From: an uncultured Clostridia bacterium
GTDB taxonomy: Bacteria; Bacillota; Clostridia; TANB77; CAG-508
Direction of reading: 5' to 3'
Assembly (NCBI GenBank): GCA_947624925.1
Contig: CANQMG010000016.1
Location: forward strand, 1 to 20,712
DNA length: 20,712 bases
In this document: in pieces, positions 14,467 through 20,712 of the stretch
Layout of the letters: each line of letters opens with the position of its first letter
Position numbering within the stretch: position 1 is the stretch's first letter
Made by a program: the position numbers and the translations under genes
Notes under the pieces: generated by a model
What the model saw: the letters and a program-made list of their open reading frames with translations, nothing else
Told to the model about the DNA's origin: nothing
Databases searched by the model: none

Positions 14467-14928
14467 ATGAAAGATAATAAGGGTATTACATTAGTTATTT
14501 TAGTTGTAATTGTTTTAATAATAGCAGCAATTTCATTTGTATCTATTTCATTTGTATTTTCTATGAATAATAATATACGTATTAAAGAAGTTAGTACAAA
14601 TTTATTGTTTATAAGAGCAAAAGTACAAACTATTTCTGAAAAACATAATTTTGATTCTAATGAAAATTTAGTTGGAGAAAAAATAAGTAGTGATAATATT
14701 ACAGAGGATATTAATAATTTAATAAGCAATGGTGTTCTTACATTAGATACCATTAATAATGATGAGGTGTATTTATTAAAGCAAGAAAATTTAAATGAGT
14801 TTGGACTAGATAGATTAAAAGAAGAAGATGGATATTTAGTAGATTATACTAATAATGAAATTATATATTTAAAAGGTGTACAAAATTCGGAAAAGGTTGT
14901 TTTGTATAAATTATCTGATATGTTATAA
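14467..14928 (+). CDS. Small type IV pilin-like protein lacking Glu5
   Basis: The protein has 153 residues from ATG 14467, chosen because the G-run at 14457-14461 is well placed for it; an ATG at 14455 overlaps that site. The N-terminus MKDNKG|ITLVILVVIV is a short basic leader, a Gly before the prepilin cut site, then a hydrophobic helix (about 7-32). The usual Glu at position 5 of the mature protein is Ile. The remaining 120 residues are acidic and mostly hydrophilic, with no domain I recognise. The A24 peptidase encoded at 7907 is the likely processing enzyme. No pilus motor or platform gene is nearby. It lies 36 bases before rnhB, so it sits at the head of a housekeeping operon. It could be a minor pseudopilin or a signal-anchored surface protein. 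Confidence 0.75.
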   Translation: MKDNKGITLVILVVIVLIIAAISFVSISFVFSMNNNIRIKEVSTNLLFIRAKVQTISEKHNFDSNENLVGEKISSDNITEDINNLISNGVLTLDTINNDEVYLLKQENLNEFGLDRLKEEDGYLVDYTNNEIIYLKGVQNSEKVVLYKLSDML

Positions 14929-14964
14929 ATTATTATTAATAACATATAAATACTGGAGCAAATA

Positions 14965-15597
14965 ATGAAGGAAAAAGAACAAGAAAGATTATTAAATTTA
15001 AAAAAAATTGAAATAGAATTATATAATAATGGAATAGAATATATTTGTGGAATTGATGAGGCAGGACGTGGACCATTAGCCGGACCTGTTGTTGTAGCAA
15101 GTGTAATAATGCCAAAGAATTCTATGATAGAAGGTGTAAATGATTCTAAAAAAGTATCAGAAAAAAAGAGAGAAAAGTTGTATGATGAGATAACATCAGA
15201 CGCCATTGCGTGGTCTGTGGGAATTATAGATCAAAATGAAATAGATGAAATTAATATATTAAATGCAACGAAGAAAGGACTTAATAATTCTTTAAAAGAA
15301 CTTTCAAAAAAACCTGATTTAATTTTGGTAGATGCCTTAACTGGAATTGATACTTTAGGTATACCTTATAAATCAATAATAAAAGGAGATGCTAAATGCT
15401 ATTCTATAGCAGCAGCATCCATTATTGCAAAAGTAACTAGGGACAGAATAATGAGGCAGTGGGCAGAAATATATCCACAATATGGTTTCGAAAAACATAA
15501 AGGATATGGTACAGCAATGCATATAAATACTATAAAAGAAATTGGCATTTGCAGTTTACATAGAAAAACATTTGTAAAAAATTTTATAAATATGTAG
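14965..15597 (+). CDS. rnhB: Ribonuclease HII
   Basis: The protein has 210 residues. The four acidic active-site residues are visible: Asp31 and Glu32 (GIDEAGRGPLAGPV), Asp123 (LILVDALTG) and Asp142 (IKGDAKCYSIAAASIIAKVTRDR, written here as one motif region at 139-161). The HRKTF segment near the end is also typical. RNase HII cuts 5' of ribonucleotides in DNA and removes RNA-DNA hybrids. The CTGGAG site lies 8 bases before the ATG. It is followed 18 bases later by tyrS. Confidence 0.96.
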   Translation: MKEKEQERLLNLKKIEIELYNNGIEYICGIDEAGRGPLAGPVVVASVIMPKNSMIEGVNDSKKVSEKKREKLYDEITSDAIAWSVGIIDQNEIDEINILNATKKGLNNSLKELSKKPDLILVDALTGIDTLGIPYKSIIKGDAKCYSIAAASIIAKVTRDRIMRQWAEIYPQYGFEKHKGYGTAMHINTIKEIGICSLHRKTFVKNFINM

Positions 15598-15615
15598 ATA
15601 TACTAGGAGGAAGAT

Positions 15616-16830
15616 ATGGAGAACATTATAGATATATTAGAAAAAAGAGGATATATAGAACAATTAACACACGAAAAAGAAATGAAGGAGCTATTTGCAA
15701 AAGAAAGTGTTAGATTTTATATAGGGATTGATCCTACAGCAGATAGTATGCATATAGGTCATTTCGTTGCTTTAATGGTTGCTTCAAGACTTCAAAAAGC
15801 TGGTCATAAACCAATAATTTTAATGGGTGGTGGAACAGCTACAATTGGAGATCCATCTGGTAAAACAGATATGAGAAAAATGCTTACAAGAGAAGTAATA
15901 GATAATAATGTTAAATGTATAAAAAAACAAGCAGAGCGATTTGTTTCTTTTGAAGGAGAAAATGCAGCAATAATAGTAAATAATGCAGATTGGCTATTAG
16001 ACTTAAATTATATTGATTTTATGAGAAAAATAGGTACATTATTTTCAGTAAATAAAATGCTTTCAGCAGAATGCTATAAAGCAAGACTTGAAACAGGATT
16101 AACATTCTTTGAAATGGGATATATGTTACTTCAATCATATGACTTCTTATATTTACATGACAAATATGGATGCAAAATGCAAATAGGAGGAAATGATCAG
16201 TGGTCTAATATTATAGGTGGAGTTGAACTTATAAGAAAAGTTGGAGCTGAAGATTCATATGGATTAACATTTAAACTTTTAACAACTGCAGAAGGTAAAA
16301 AAATGGGAAAAACAGAAAAAGGAGCTTTATGGTTAAATCCAGATAGAACTTCTCCATATGAATTTTATCAATATTGGAGAAATATTGGAGATACTGAAGT
16401 AAGAAAAGTGCTAACTCTTTTAACTTTTTTACCAGATGAAGAAGTTGATAGATTGTCATCATTAAAAGATGAAAAGATAAATGAGGCTAAAAAAATAGCT
16501 GCATATGAAATTACAAAACTAATACATGGGGAAGAAGAGGCAAAAAAGGCTGAAGATGCATCTAATGCTTTGTTTGAAGGAAAAGGAAGTCTAGAAAATA
16601 TGCCAACTACAAAATTAGAAAATATAAACATATCAATATTAGATGCACTTATATTAACTAATATAACCACTTCAAAGGGACAAGCAAAAATACTTATAAC
16701 TCAAGGTGGAGTAACATTAAATGATAAAAAAGTAGAAGATATAAATTATATGTTATCTGAAAAAGATTTTGAAAATGGTTATGCAATAATAAAAAAAGGA
16801 AAAAAGACGTATCATAAATTAGTGAAGTAA
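15616..16830 (+). CDS. tyrS: Tyrosyl-tRNA synthetase
   Basis: The protein has 404 residues, normal for bacterial TyrRS. Class I signatures are HIGH (46-49, in ADSMHIGHF) and KMGKT (229-233), the TyrRS form of KMSKS. Tyrosine-site segments YIGIDPTADS and QIGGNDQWSNI are present. An S4-like RNA-binding domain (about 338-402) closes the protein. An AGGAGG site precedes the ATG. No T-box leader fits in the 18 bases before it, so if tyrosine control exists it must act from an upstream promoter. Confidence 0.97.
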   Translation: MENIIDILEKRGYIEQLTHEKEMKELFAKESVRFYIGIDPTADSMHIGHFVALMVASRLQKAGHKPIILMGGGTATIGDPSGKTDMRKMLTREVIDNNVKCIKKQAERFVSFEGENAAIIVNNADWLLDLNYIDFMRKIGTLFSVNKMLSAECYKARLETGLTFFEMGYMLLQSYDFLYLHDKYGCKMQIGGNDQWSNIIGGVELIRKVGAEDSYGLTFKLLTTAEGKKMGKTEKGALWLNPDRTSPYEFYQYWRNIGDTEVRKVLTLLTFLPDEEVDRLSSLKDEKINEAKKIAAYEITKLIHGEEEAKKAEDASNALFEGKGSLENMPTTKLENINISILDALILTNITTSKGQAKILITQGGVTLNDKKVEDINYMLSEKDFENGYAIIKKGKKTYHKLVK

Positions 16831-16843
16831 GAAGGAGAAAATA

Positions 16844-17401
16844 ATGAAGGAACAATTTTTAGAATTAATAAAAAGCATAGATAGGGAAGGTATAGATAGT
16901 TTAATAAATTTTTTACTAAACAATACAGACTTCTTTAAAGCACCTGCTAGCACTAGATTTCATGGAAACTACGAAGGAGGGCTATTAGAACATAGCTTAA
17001 AAGTATATGAAATATTAAAAGAAAAAGTTCAAAACAATTCAATAGATTTACAAGTATCAGACGATACTATAAAAATTGTTGCCTTGTTACACGATATATG
17101 CAAAGTAAATTACTATAAGGTAGATTATAGAAATGCAAAAAACGATTTAGGAGTATGGGAAAAAGTCCCATATTATACAATAGATGATACAATCCCATAT
17201 GGACATGGAGAAAAATCTGTAATGATGATTACAGAATATATAAAGTTAACTGTTGAAGAGAAATATGCAATAAGATGGCATATGGGATTTACAGAACCAA
17301 AAGAAACATATTCTACAATAGGACAAGCTTACAAAAAATATCCTCTTGCATTACTTTTATATGAAGCAGACTTAGAGGCAACATACTTTTATGATATATA
17401 A
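16844..17401 (+). CDS. HD-domain phosphohydrolase
   Basis: The protein has 185 residues. Metal-binding HD motifs are visible: His50 (GGLLEHSLKV), His83-Asp84 (ALLHDICK), His121 (YGHGEKSV) and His146 (IRWHMGF). His40 lies in RFHGNYEGG. The pattern fits small HD hydrolases that act on nucleotides or nucleic acids, similar to the HD part of YhaM-like exonucleases. The substrate cannot be told. GAAGGAG lies before the ATG, 13 bases after tyrS. Its stop is 2 bases from the stop of the convergent dapA, with no terminator between. Confidence 0.85.
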   Translation: MKEQFLELIKSIDREGIDSLINFLLNNTDFFKAPASTRFHGNYEGGLLEHSLKVYEILKEKVQNNSIDLQVSDDTIKIVALLHDICKVNYYKVDYRNAKNDLGVWEKVPYYTIDDTIPYGHGEKSVMMITEYIKLTVEEKYAIRWHMGFTEPKETYSTIGQAYKKYPLALLLYEADLEATYFYDI

Positions 17402-17403
17402 AA

Positions 17404-18288
17404 TTATATTATTTTTAAATCTTCCATACACTTTTTTAATTTGCTTTTGTTAGTATCACTTAATTCTACTAAAGGCAAACGAGGAGTTTTGAAATCGAAA
17501 CCTAATAAATTTAAAGCATATTTTACAGGAATTGGATTTACCTCACTAAATAAAGAATTAATTAAAGGCAAATAATCTAATTGCAAGTTTAATGATTTAT
17601 CAATATTACCATTAAAATAATTCTTACATATATCAGATGTGATTTTGGGTGCAATGTTAGATAAAACAGATATAACTCCTAAACCGCCTAATGAAAGTAT
17701 AGGAATTATTTGATCATCATTACCACTATAAATATGTAAATTATTTCTGCATAGTGCAGAAATTTTTGCAATTTGAGCTATATTTCCACTAGCTTCTTTA
17801 ATAGCAACAATATTATTAATTTTAGAAAGTTCTAGGCATGTGCTAGGTTCTATATTTAAACCAGTCCTACTTGGTACATTATAGAGAATAATTGGAAGTG
17901 AAACATTTTTAGATATTTCGTAGTAATGCTTGATTAATCCATTTTGAGTAGTTTTATTATAATATGGTGTAACAATAAGTAATGCATTTACACCTGCTTG
18001 TTCAGCATATTTAGATAAATTTATAACATCATTTGTATTATTAGAGCCAGTTCCAGCTATAACAGGAATTCTTCCATTAACCTTTTTAACAGTAAAAGAT
18101 ATTAGATCCTTTTTTTCTTGTAAAGACATTGTAGCAGATTCACCAGTAGTACCACAAACAATAATAGAATTTACGTCGTTAGAAATTTGAAATTCTAGTA
18201 ACTTGTTAAATTCTTCAAAATTAATTCCGTTTTCATCAAAGGGTGTAGCTATAGCTGTACCACAACCTTTAAAAATAATATCTTTCAT
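17404..18288 (-). CDS. dapA: 4-hydroxy-tetrahydrodipicolinate synthase
   Basis: The protein has 294 residues from the ATG at 18288. I prefer this start because GGAGG (complement of 18293-18298) lies just upstream; an ATG at 18300 overlaps that site. The enzyme condenses pyruvate and aspartate semialdehyde, the first committed step to lysine, meso-diaminopimelate for the cell wall, and dipicolinate for spores. The Schiff-base lysine is Lys164 (VAIKEASGN). The catalytic triad is Thr48 in CGTTGES, Tyr136 in ILYNVPSRTG and Tyr110 in TPYYNKTTQ; Arg141 follows. No lysine riboswitch fits the short leader. It is convergent with the HD gene and divergent from tRNA-Thr. Confidence 0.96.
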   Translation of the reverse strand: MKDIIFKGCGTAIATPFDENGINFEEFNKLLEFQISNDVNSIIVCGTTGESATMSLQEKKDLISFTVKKVNGRIPVIAGTGSNNTNDVINLSKYAEQAGVNALLIVTPYYNKTTQNGLIKHYYEISKNVSLPIILYNVPSRTGLNIEPSTCLELSKINNIVAIKEASGNIAQIAKISALCRNNLHIYSGNDDQIIPILSLGGLGVISVLSNIAPKITSDICKNYFNGNIDKSLNLQLDYLPLINSLFSEVNPIPVKYALNLLGFDFKTPRLPLVELSDTNKSKLKKCMEDLKII

Positions 18289-18312
18289 ACAAACCTCCAT
18301 ATATATTATTAA

Positions 18313-18341
18313 TATATAGTTTTTTTTATGAAATATGACAA
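18313..18341 (-). promoter_or_regulatory. Predicted promoter of dapA
   Basis: On the minus strand, TTGTCA (complement of 18336-18341) and TATATA (complement of 18313-18318) are 17 bases apart, about 25 bases before the dapA start. Confidence 0.55.
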
Positions 18342-18359
18342 AAAATAAATAAATAATGA

Positions 18360-18387
18360 TTGACTTTTTAATATAAAAATGTTAATC
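18360..18387 (+). promoter_or_regulatory. Possible promoter of tRNA-Thr
   Basis: TTGACT (18360-18365) is followed after 16 bases by TTAATC (18382-18387), a weak -10, ending 14 bases before the tRNA. It is divergent from the dapA promoter. Confidence 0.4.
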
Positions 18388-18401
18388 TTTATTTTAAGAA
18401 T

Positions 18402-18477
18402 GCTTCTATAGCTCAGTTGGTAGAGCGCAGCCTTGGTAAGGCTGAGGTCGGCGGTTCAATCCCGCTTGGAAGCTCCA
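18402..18477 (+). tRNA. tRNA-Thr (GGT anticodon)
   Basis: A complete cloverleaf of 76 bases: acceptor GCTTCTA with TGGAAGC, D arm GCTC-GAGC, anticodon stem CAGCC-GGCTG with loop TTGGTAA (anticodon GGT), T arm GGCGG-CCGCT, and encoded CCA. Confidence 0.97.
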
Positions 18478-18481
18478 AATG

Positions 18482-18501
18482 TGCGGTGTATTCACACCGC
18501 A
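18482..18501 (+). terminator. GC-rich hairpin after tRNA-Thr
   Basis: TGCGGTGT (18482-18489) pairs perfectly with ACACCGCA (18494-18501) around a 4-base loop, 4 bases after the tRNA CCA end. No T-run follows, so it may help 3' processing or terminate weakly. Confidence 0.45.
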
Positions 18502-18533
18502 ATAAATAGTTAATAATAAATAATTTACAATAA

Positions 18534-18602
18534 TTTTTAATGGAACTTGGAAAAGAGTATGCATTCGTAGAAAGACAAGAACATATTCGTACAGAAAAGT
18601 GA
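18534..18602 (+). pseudogene. Probable relic of a YhcG/DUF1016 PDDEXK nuclease gene
   Basis: A 22-codon open stretch reads FLMELGKEYAFVERQ then EHIRTEK before TGA (18600-18602), with TAA just upstream (18531-18533). From memory of the DUF1016/YhcG family, a conserved segment near its nuclease core has the form F-L-x-E-L-G-K-x-[FY]-A-F-V-x-R-Q with HIRTE shortly after, leading to a YIDLVFYN motif; that part is missing here. The flanking sequence is AT-rich and non-coding. I infer a degraded fragment of a former accessory gene inserted beside tRNA-Thr. A chance match over 22 residues cannot be excluded without a search. Confidence 0.5.
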
Positions 18603-18610
18603 AAATAAAA

Positions 18611-18626
18611 ATAATTAAAAATTAAT
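18611..18626. repeat. AT-rich sequence shared with the tmRNA flank
   Basis: These 16 bases are identical to 13223-13238 behind tmRNA. They lie just after the nuclease-like relic and tRNA-Thr. Confidence 0.3.
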
Positions 18627-18710
18627 GATTAAAAATAGACAAATAAAAAATTATTGTATTCACAAAATATATAAAAATGTTTAAACAATAAAATTTATAA
18701 AACTATATAA

Positions 18711-18749
18711 AATGGGTATCCTATTATTTATAAAGAAAGGATGCCCATT
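18711..18749 (+). promoter_or_regulatory. Hairpin over the spoIVB ribosome binding site
   Basis: AATGGGTATCC (18711-18721) pairs with GGATGCCCATT (18739-18749), 11 pairs including one G-T. The right arm ends one base before the ATG at 18750 and takes up the last two G residues of the AAAGG binding site (18736-18740). The arrangement is like that before sleB. Confidence 0.55.
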
Positions 18750-20003
18750 ATGAAATTTTTAAAAAAAAATTATCTAAAAATTTTTCTTTTAATTTTTTTG
18801 TGCATAATATTAGCTTATGTAACAAATATAACTTCTATACCAGATAGTATTATATTATTTAAAAATGAAGGTTTAAATTTAAGTACAATTTTTGGTGTAG
18901 AAATTCAAAAACTTGAAGAAGAGATTGATTATAAAGTAGTACCCATTTCTAGTAATGCAAATTCCCTAGATAATATAGTAGAAAAGGAAACATATAATGT
19001 AAGTTTATTTGGCAAAATTAATATAAAAAAAATTGAAGTAAATAATATTCCAAATACTAATGTTGTGCCATTAGGAAATTTAATAGGACTTAAACTGTAT
19101 ACAGATGGTGTTTTGGTTGTTGGAATGTCGGAGATAGACGGAATAGACGATAAAAAATATAAGCCATATGAAAATTCCGGAATAGAAGAAGGAGATAGAA
19201 TTATAGAAATTAATGATACTGTGGTGACTTCTACTGCAGATTTAATGCAATGTGTAAATGCATCAAAAGGAAAACAAATAGAAATTAAATTTATAAAAGA
19301 TGGAAATATTTTAGAAACTAGTATAACACCTATTAAAACCTCAAGTAGTACCTATAAATTAGGCTTGTGGGTTAGAGATGCAGCAGCAGGTGTTGGTACA
19401 GTGAGTTTTTACGACCCAGTAAGTAAAACTTTTGCTGCTCTAGGACATGGAATAATAGATGTAGATACTGAAGATTTATTAACAATTGCAAGTGGTGATT
19501 TTATAACTACAGATATAGTATCTATAGAAAAAGGTGAAGAAGGAAATCCAGGAAAAATTCAGGGTTCTATTGACAGGCAATATAAAATAGGACAAATTGT
19601 AAAAAATACAGCTTTTGGTGTTTATGGATATTTAACAGATGTTTCAAAACTTGGAATAGACGTAAACAATACTGTTCCAGTTGCTTTAAGAGATGAAATT
19701 GAAAAAGGTCCTGCTACAATAATTTGTACATTAGAAAATGGCAAAAAAGAAGAATATAATGTTGAAATACAAAAAATATTTAAAAATAATGATGAAGATA
19801 ATAAAAGTATGCTTGTAAAAGTAACAGATGAAAGATTATTAGAAAAAACAGGTGGAATTATACAAGGTATGAGTGGAAGTCCTGTTATGCAAAATGGAAA
19901 ATTAATTGGGGCTTTAACACATGTTTTAGTTAAAGATCCAACTACTGGTTATGCAGTTTTTGCAGATATAATGATAAAGCAAATGAGAGCAATTGAAAAT
20001 TAG
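18750..20003 (+). CDS. spoIVB: SpoIVB intramembrane-signalling serine peptidase
   Basis: The protein has 417 residues from ATG 18750. The in-frame ATG at 18741 directly abuts the AAAGG site, so it is unlikely. An N-terminal membrane anchor (about 8-28) is followed by a PDZ domain (about 112-195; KPYENSGIEEGDRIIEIND) and an S55 peptidase domain (about 205-415). Likely catalytic residues are His233 (ALGHGIIDVD) and Ser375 (IQGMSGSPVM), with Asp360 in VTDERLLEKTGG. SpoIVB is made in the forespore and cleaves SpoIVFA to release pro-sigma-K processing in the mother cell. It shows that the organism very probably forms spores. The usual neighbours recN and spo0A are absent here. A long hairpin overlaps its stop codon. 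Confidence 0.94.
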   Translation: MKFLKKNYLKIFLLIFLCIILAYVTNITSIPDSIILFKNEGLNLSTIFGVEIQKLEEEIDYKVVPISSNANSLDNIVEKETYNVSLFGKINIKKIEVNNIPNTNVVPLGNLIGLKLYTDGVLVVGMSEIDGIDDKKYKPYENSGIEEGDRIIEINDTVVTSTADLMQCVNASKGKQIEIKFIKDGNILETSITPIKTSSSTYKLGLWVRDAAAGVGTVSFYDPVSKTFAALGHGIIDVDTEDLLTIASGDFITTDIVSIEKGEEGNPGKIQGSIDRQYKIGQIVKNTAFGVYGYLTDVSKLGIDVNNTVPVALRDEIEKGPATIICTLENGKKEEYNVEIQKIFKNNDEDNKSMLVKVTDERLLEKTGGIIQGMSGSPVMQNGKLIGALTHVLVKDPTTGYAVFADIMIKQMRAIEN

Positions 20004-20024
20004 AAAAAAATTTTCAATTGCTCT
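19986..20024. terminator. Hairpin between convergent spoIVB and murC
   Basis: A perfect 16-bp stem (19986-20001 with 20009-20024) with a short A-rich loop. Its left arm covers the last codons of spoIVB and the first base of the stop TAG (20001-20003). No T-run follows on either strand, but the long stem placed between two convergent genes suggests a shared end signal. Confidence 0.5.
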
Positions 20025-20050
20025 ACTAATATTTAGCTTTTAGCCTCTGG

Positions 20051-20712
20051 CTACAACAAATAATCTGATAAATTTGTTATTGTGCCAGCACCTAAACTTA
20101 TTACAATATCACCACTATGGGCATTTACTTTTAAGTATTGTGCAATTTCGGATAATGTAGAAAAATATTGTGCCTCTCTATTATATGTTTTTATTTTTTC
20201 TACCAAATCTTTAGAAGATATATCATAAGTATTATATTCTCTTGCTGCATAGATGTCTGTTATTATTATATTATCAAATCCTAACAATGACTTTGCAAAA
20301 TCATCTAATAGTTCTTTAGTTCTGCTATAAGTATGTGGTTGAAATACAACCCAAGATTTATTATATGTTTTATTTTTAATTGCATTACATGTTGCATTTA
20401 TTTCTGTTGGATGATGTGCATAATCATCATATAAGCTTACATTATTAAAACTTCCTTTGTATTCTAATCTTCTGCTTGCTCCAGTAAATTCTTTAAGTGC
20501 ATTTTTCATATTTGATTTAGATATTTTATAATAATTGCATAATGCTATACATGCAAGTGCATTTGAAACATTATGAATACCTGGAACAGAAAGCTTAAAT
20601 GTAGCAAAAAAATTGTTATTATAATATACATCAAAACTAGGATATCCGGATGCATCAAAAGTTATATTTTGTGCTGTAAAATTAGCATTTTTATTATCTA
20701 AAGCATATGTTA
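20051..20712 (-). CDS. murC: UDP-N-acetylmuramate--L-alanine ligase, C-terminal part only
   Basis: About 220 C-terminal residues are visible; the frame stays open to the right edge, so the start and the ATP-binding P-loop lie outside. MurC adds L-Ala to UDP-MurNAc, the first residue of the peptidoglycan stem. The central-domain end VPGIHNVSNALACIA and the C-terminal-domain motifs FTGASRRLEYKG, YDDYAHHPTEI and VFQPHTYSRTKEL are typical of MurC. The closing segment DIVISLGAGTI is the family's final strand and loop. The gene is convergent with spoIVB. Confidence 0.93.
   Translation of the reverse strand, partial: TYALDNKNANFTAQNITFDASGYPSFDVYYNNNFFATFKLSVPGIHNVSNALACIALCNYYKISKSNMKNALKEFTGASRRLEYKGSFNNVSLYDDYAHHPTEINATCNAIKNKTYNKSWVVFQPHTYSRTKELLDDFAKSLLGFDNIIITDIYAAREYNTYDISSKDLVEKIKTYNREAQYFSTLSEIAQYLKVNAHSGDIVISLGAGTITNLSDYLL

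Noticed and set aside
15598..15615. T-box leader for tyrS
   Set aside because: Only 18 bases separate rnhB and tyrS, far too short for a T-box, and the upstream operon region shows no such structure.
18289..18400. Lysine riboswitch upstream of dapA
   Set aside because: A promoter lies about 25 bases before the start, leaving no room, and no conserved lysine-aptamer sequence is visible.
18630..18710. Sigma-F/G promoter for spoIVB
   Set aside because: I looked for forespore-type boxes upstream but found no pair close enough to a consensus at proper spacing to report.
1..20712. CRISPR arrays, insertion sequences or prophage genes
   Set aside because: No regularly spaced repeats, transposases, integrases or phage structural genes were seen on either strand.

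Overview
The window is very AT-rich, with A/T-ending codons, ATG starts and purine-rich ribosome binding sites throughout. The gene set is that of a low-GC, spore-forming Firmicute of the Clostridia: an Asp23/AmaP/nusB/xseAB block, an efp-CD1247 pair, a SleB-type spore-cortex hydrolase, SpoIVB, a one-piece tmRNA and formate-THF ligase. An uncultured gut clostridial lineage is a reasonable guess, but the sequence alone does not fix genus or species.

Layout. (1) Positions 1-903 hold the 3' part of a type IV pilin-like gene that enters from the left edge. (2) Positions 981-6460 look like one long rightward operon: asp23, an amaP-like gene, DUF2273, nusB, xseA, xseB, a YuiD/DUF212 membrane gene and fhs. 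(3) sleB (6530-7231) follows behind a hairpin that covers its ribosome binding site, and it ends at a terminator. (4) Positions 7352-10933 hold a yqeG-like HAD phosphatase, a prepilin peptidase, an M24 aminopeptidase, efp and a CD1247-type zinc protein. The block closes at a terminator that lies inside the 3' coding end of the convergent M23 peptidase gene. (5) The leftward unit is tRNA-Trp followed by the M23 peptidase; a divergent promoter drives an unrecognised 323-residue membrane protein. (6) ssrA (tmRNA) has its own promoter and terminator. (7) gpsA comes next, followed by a probable operon from its own promoter: a small pilin-like gene, rnhB, tyrS and an HD-domain gene. (8) dapA is convergent with that operon, and tRNA-Thr is divergent from dapA. 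(9) spoIVB, again behind a hairpin touching its ribosome binding site, is convergent with a murC gene cut by the right edge.

How the genes fit together. Most are housekeeping: transcription (NusB), repair (XseAB, RNase HII), translation (EF-P, TyrRS, tmRNA, two tRNAs), one-carbon, lipid and cell-wall precursor metabolism (Fhs, GpsA, DapA, MurC). Two genes belong to sporulation or germination (sleB, spoIVB). Two pilin-like proteins and one prepilin peptidase are present, but no assembly ATPase or platform protein is visible here.

No mobile element, CRISPR array or obvious new multi-gene system is visible. The observations most worth a second look are the matching hairpins over the start sites of the two sporulation genes, an apparent relic of a YhcG/DUF1016 nuclease beside tRNA-Thr, the non-canonical pilin and prepilin peptidase, the Cys/His-rich tail of the CD1247-like protein, and a similar AT-rich sequence beside all three structured-RNA genes.
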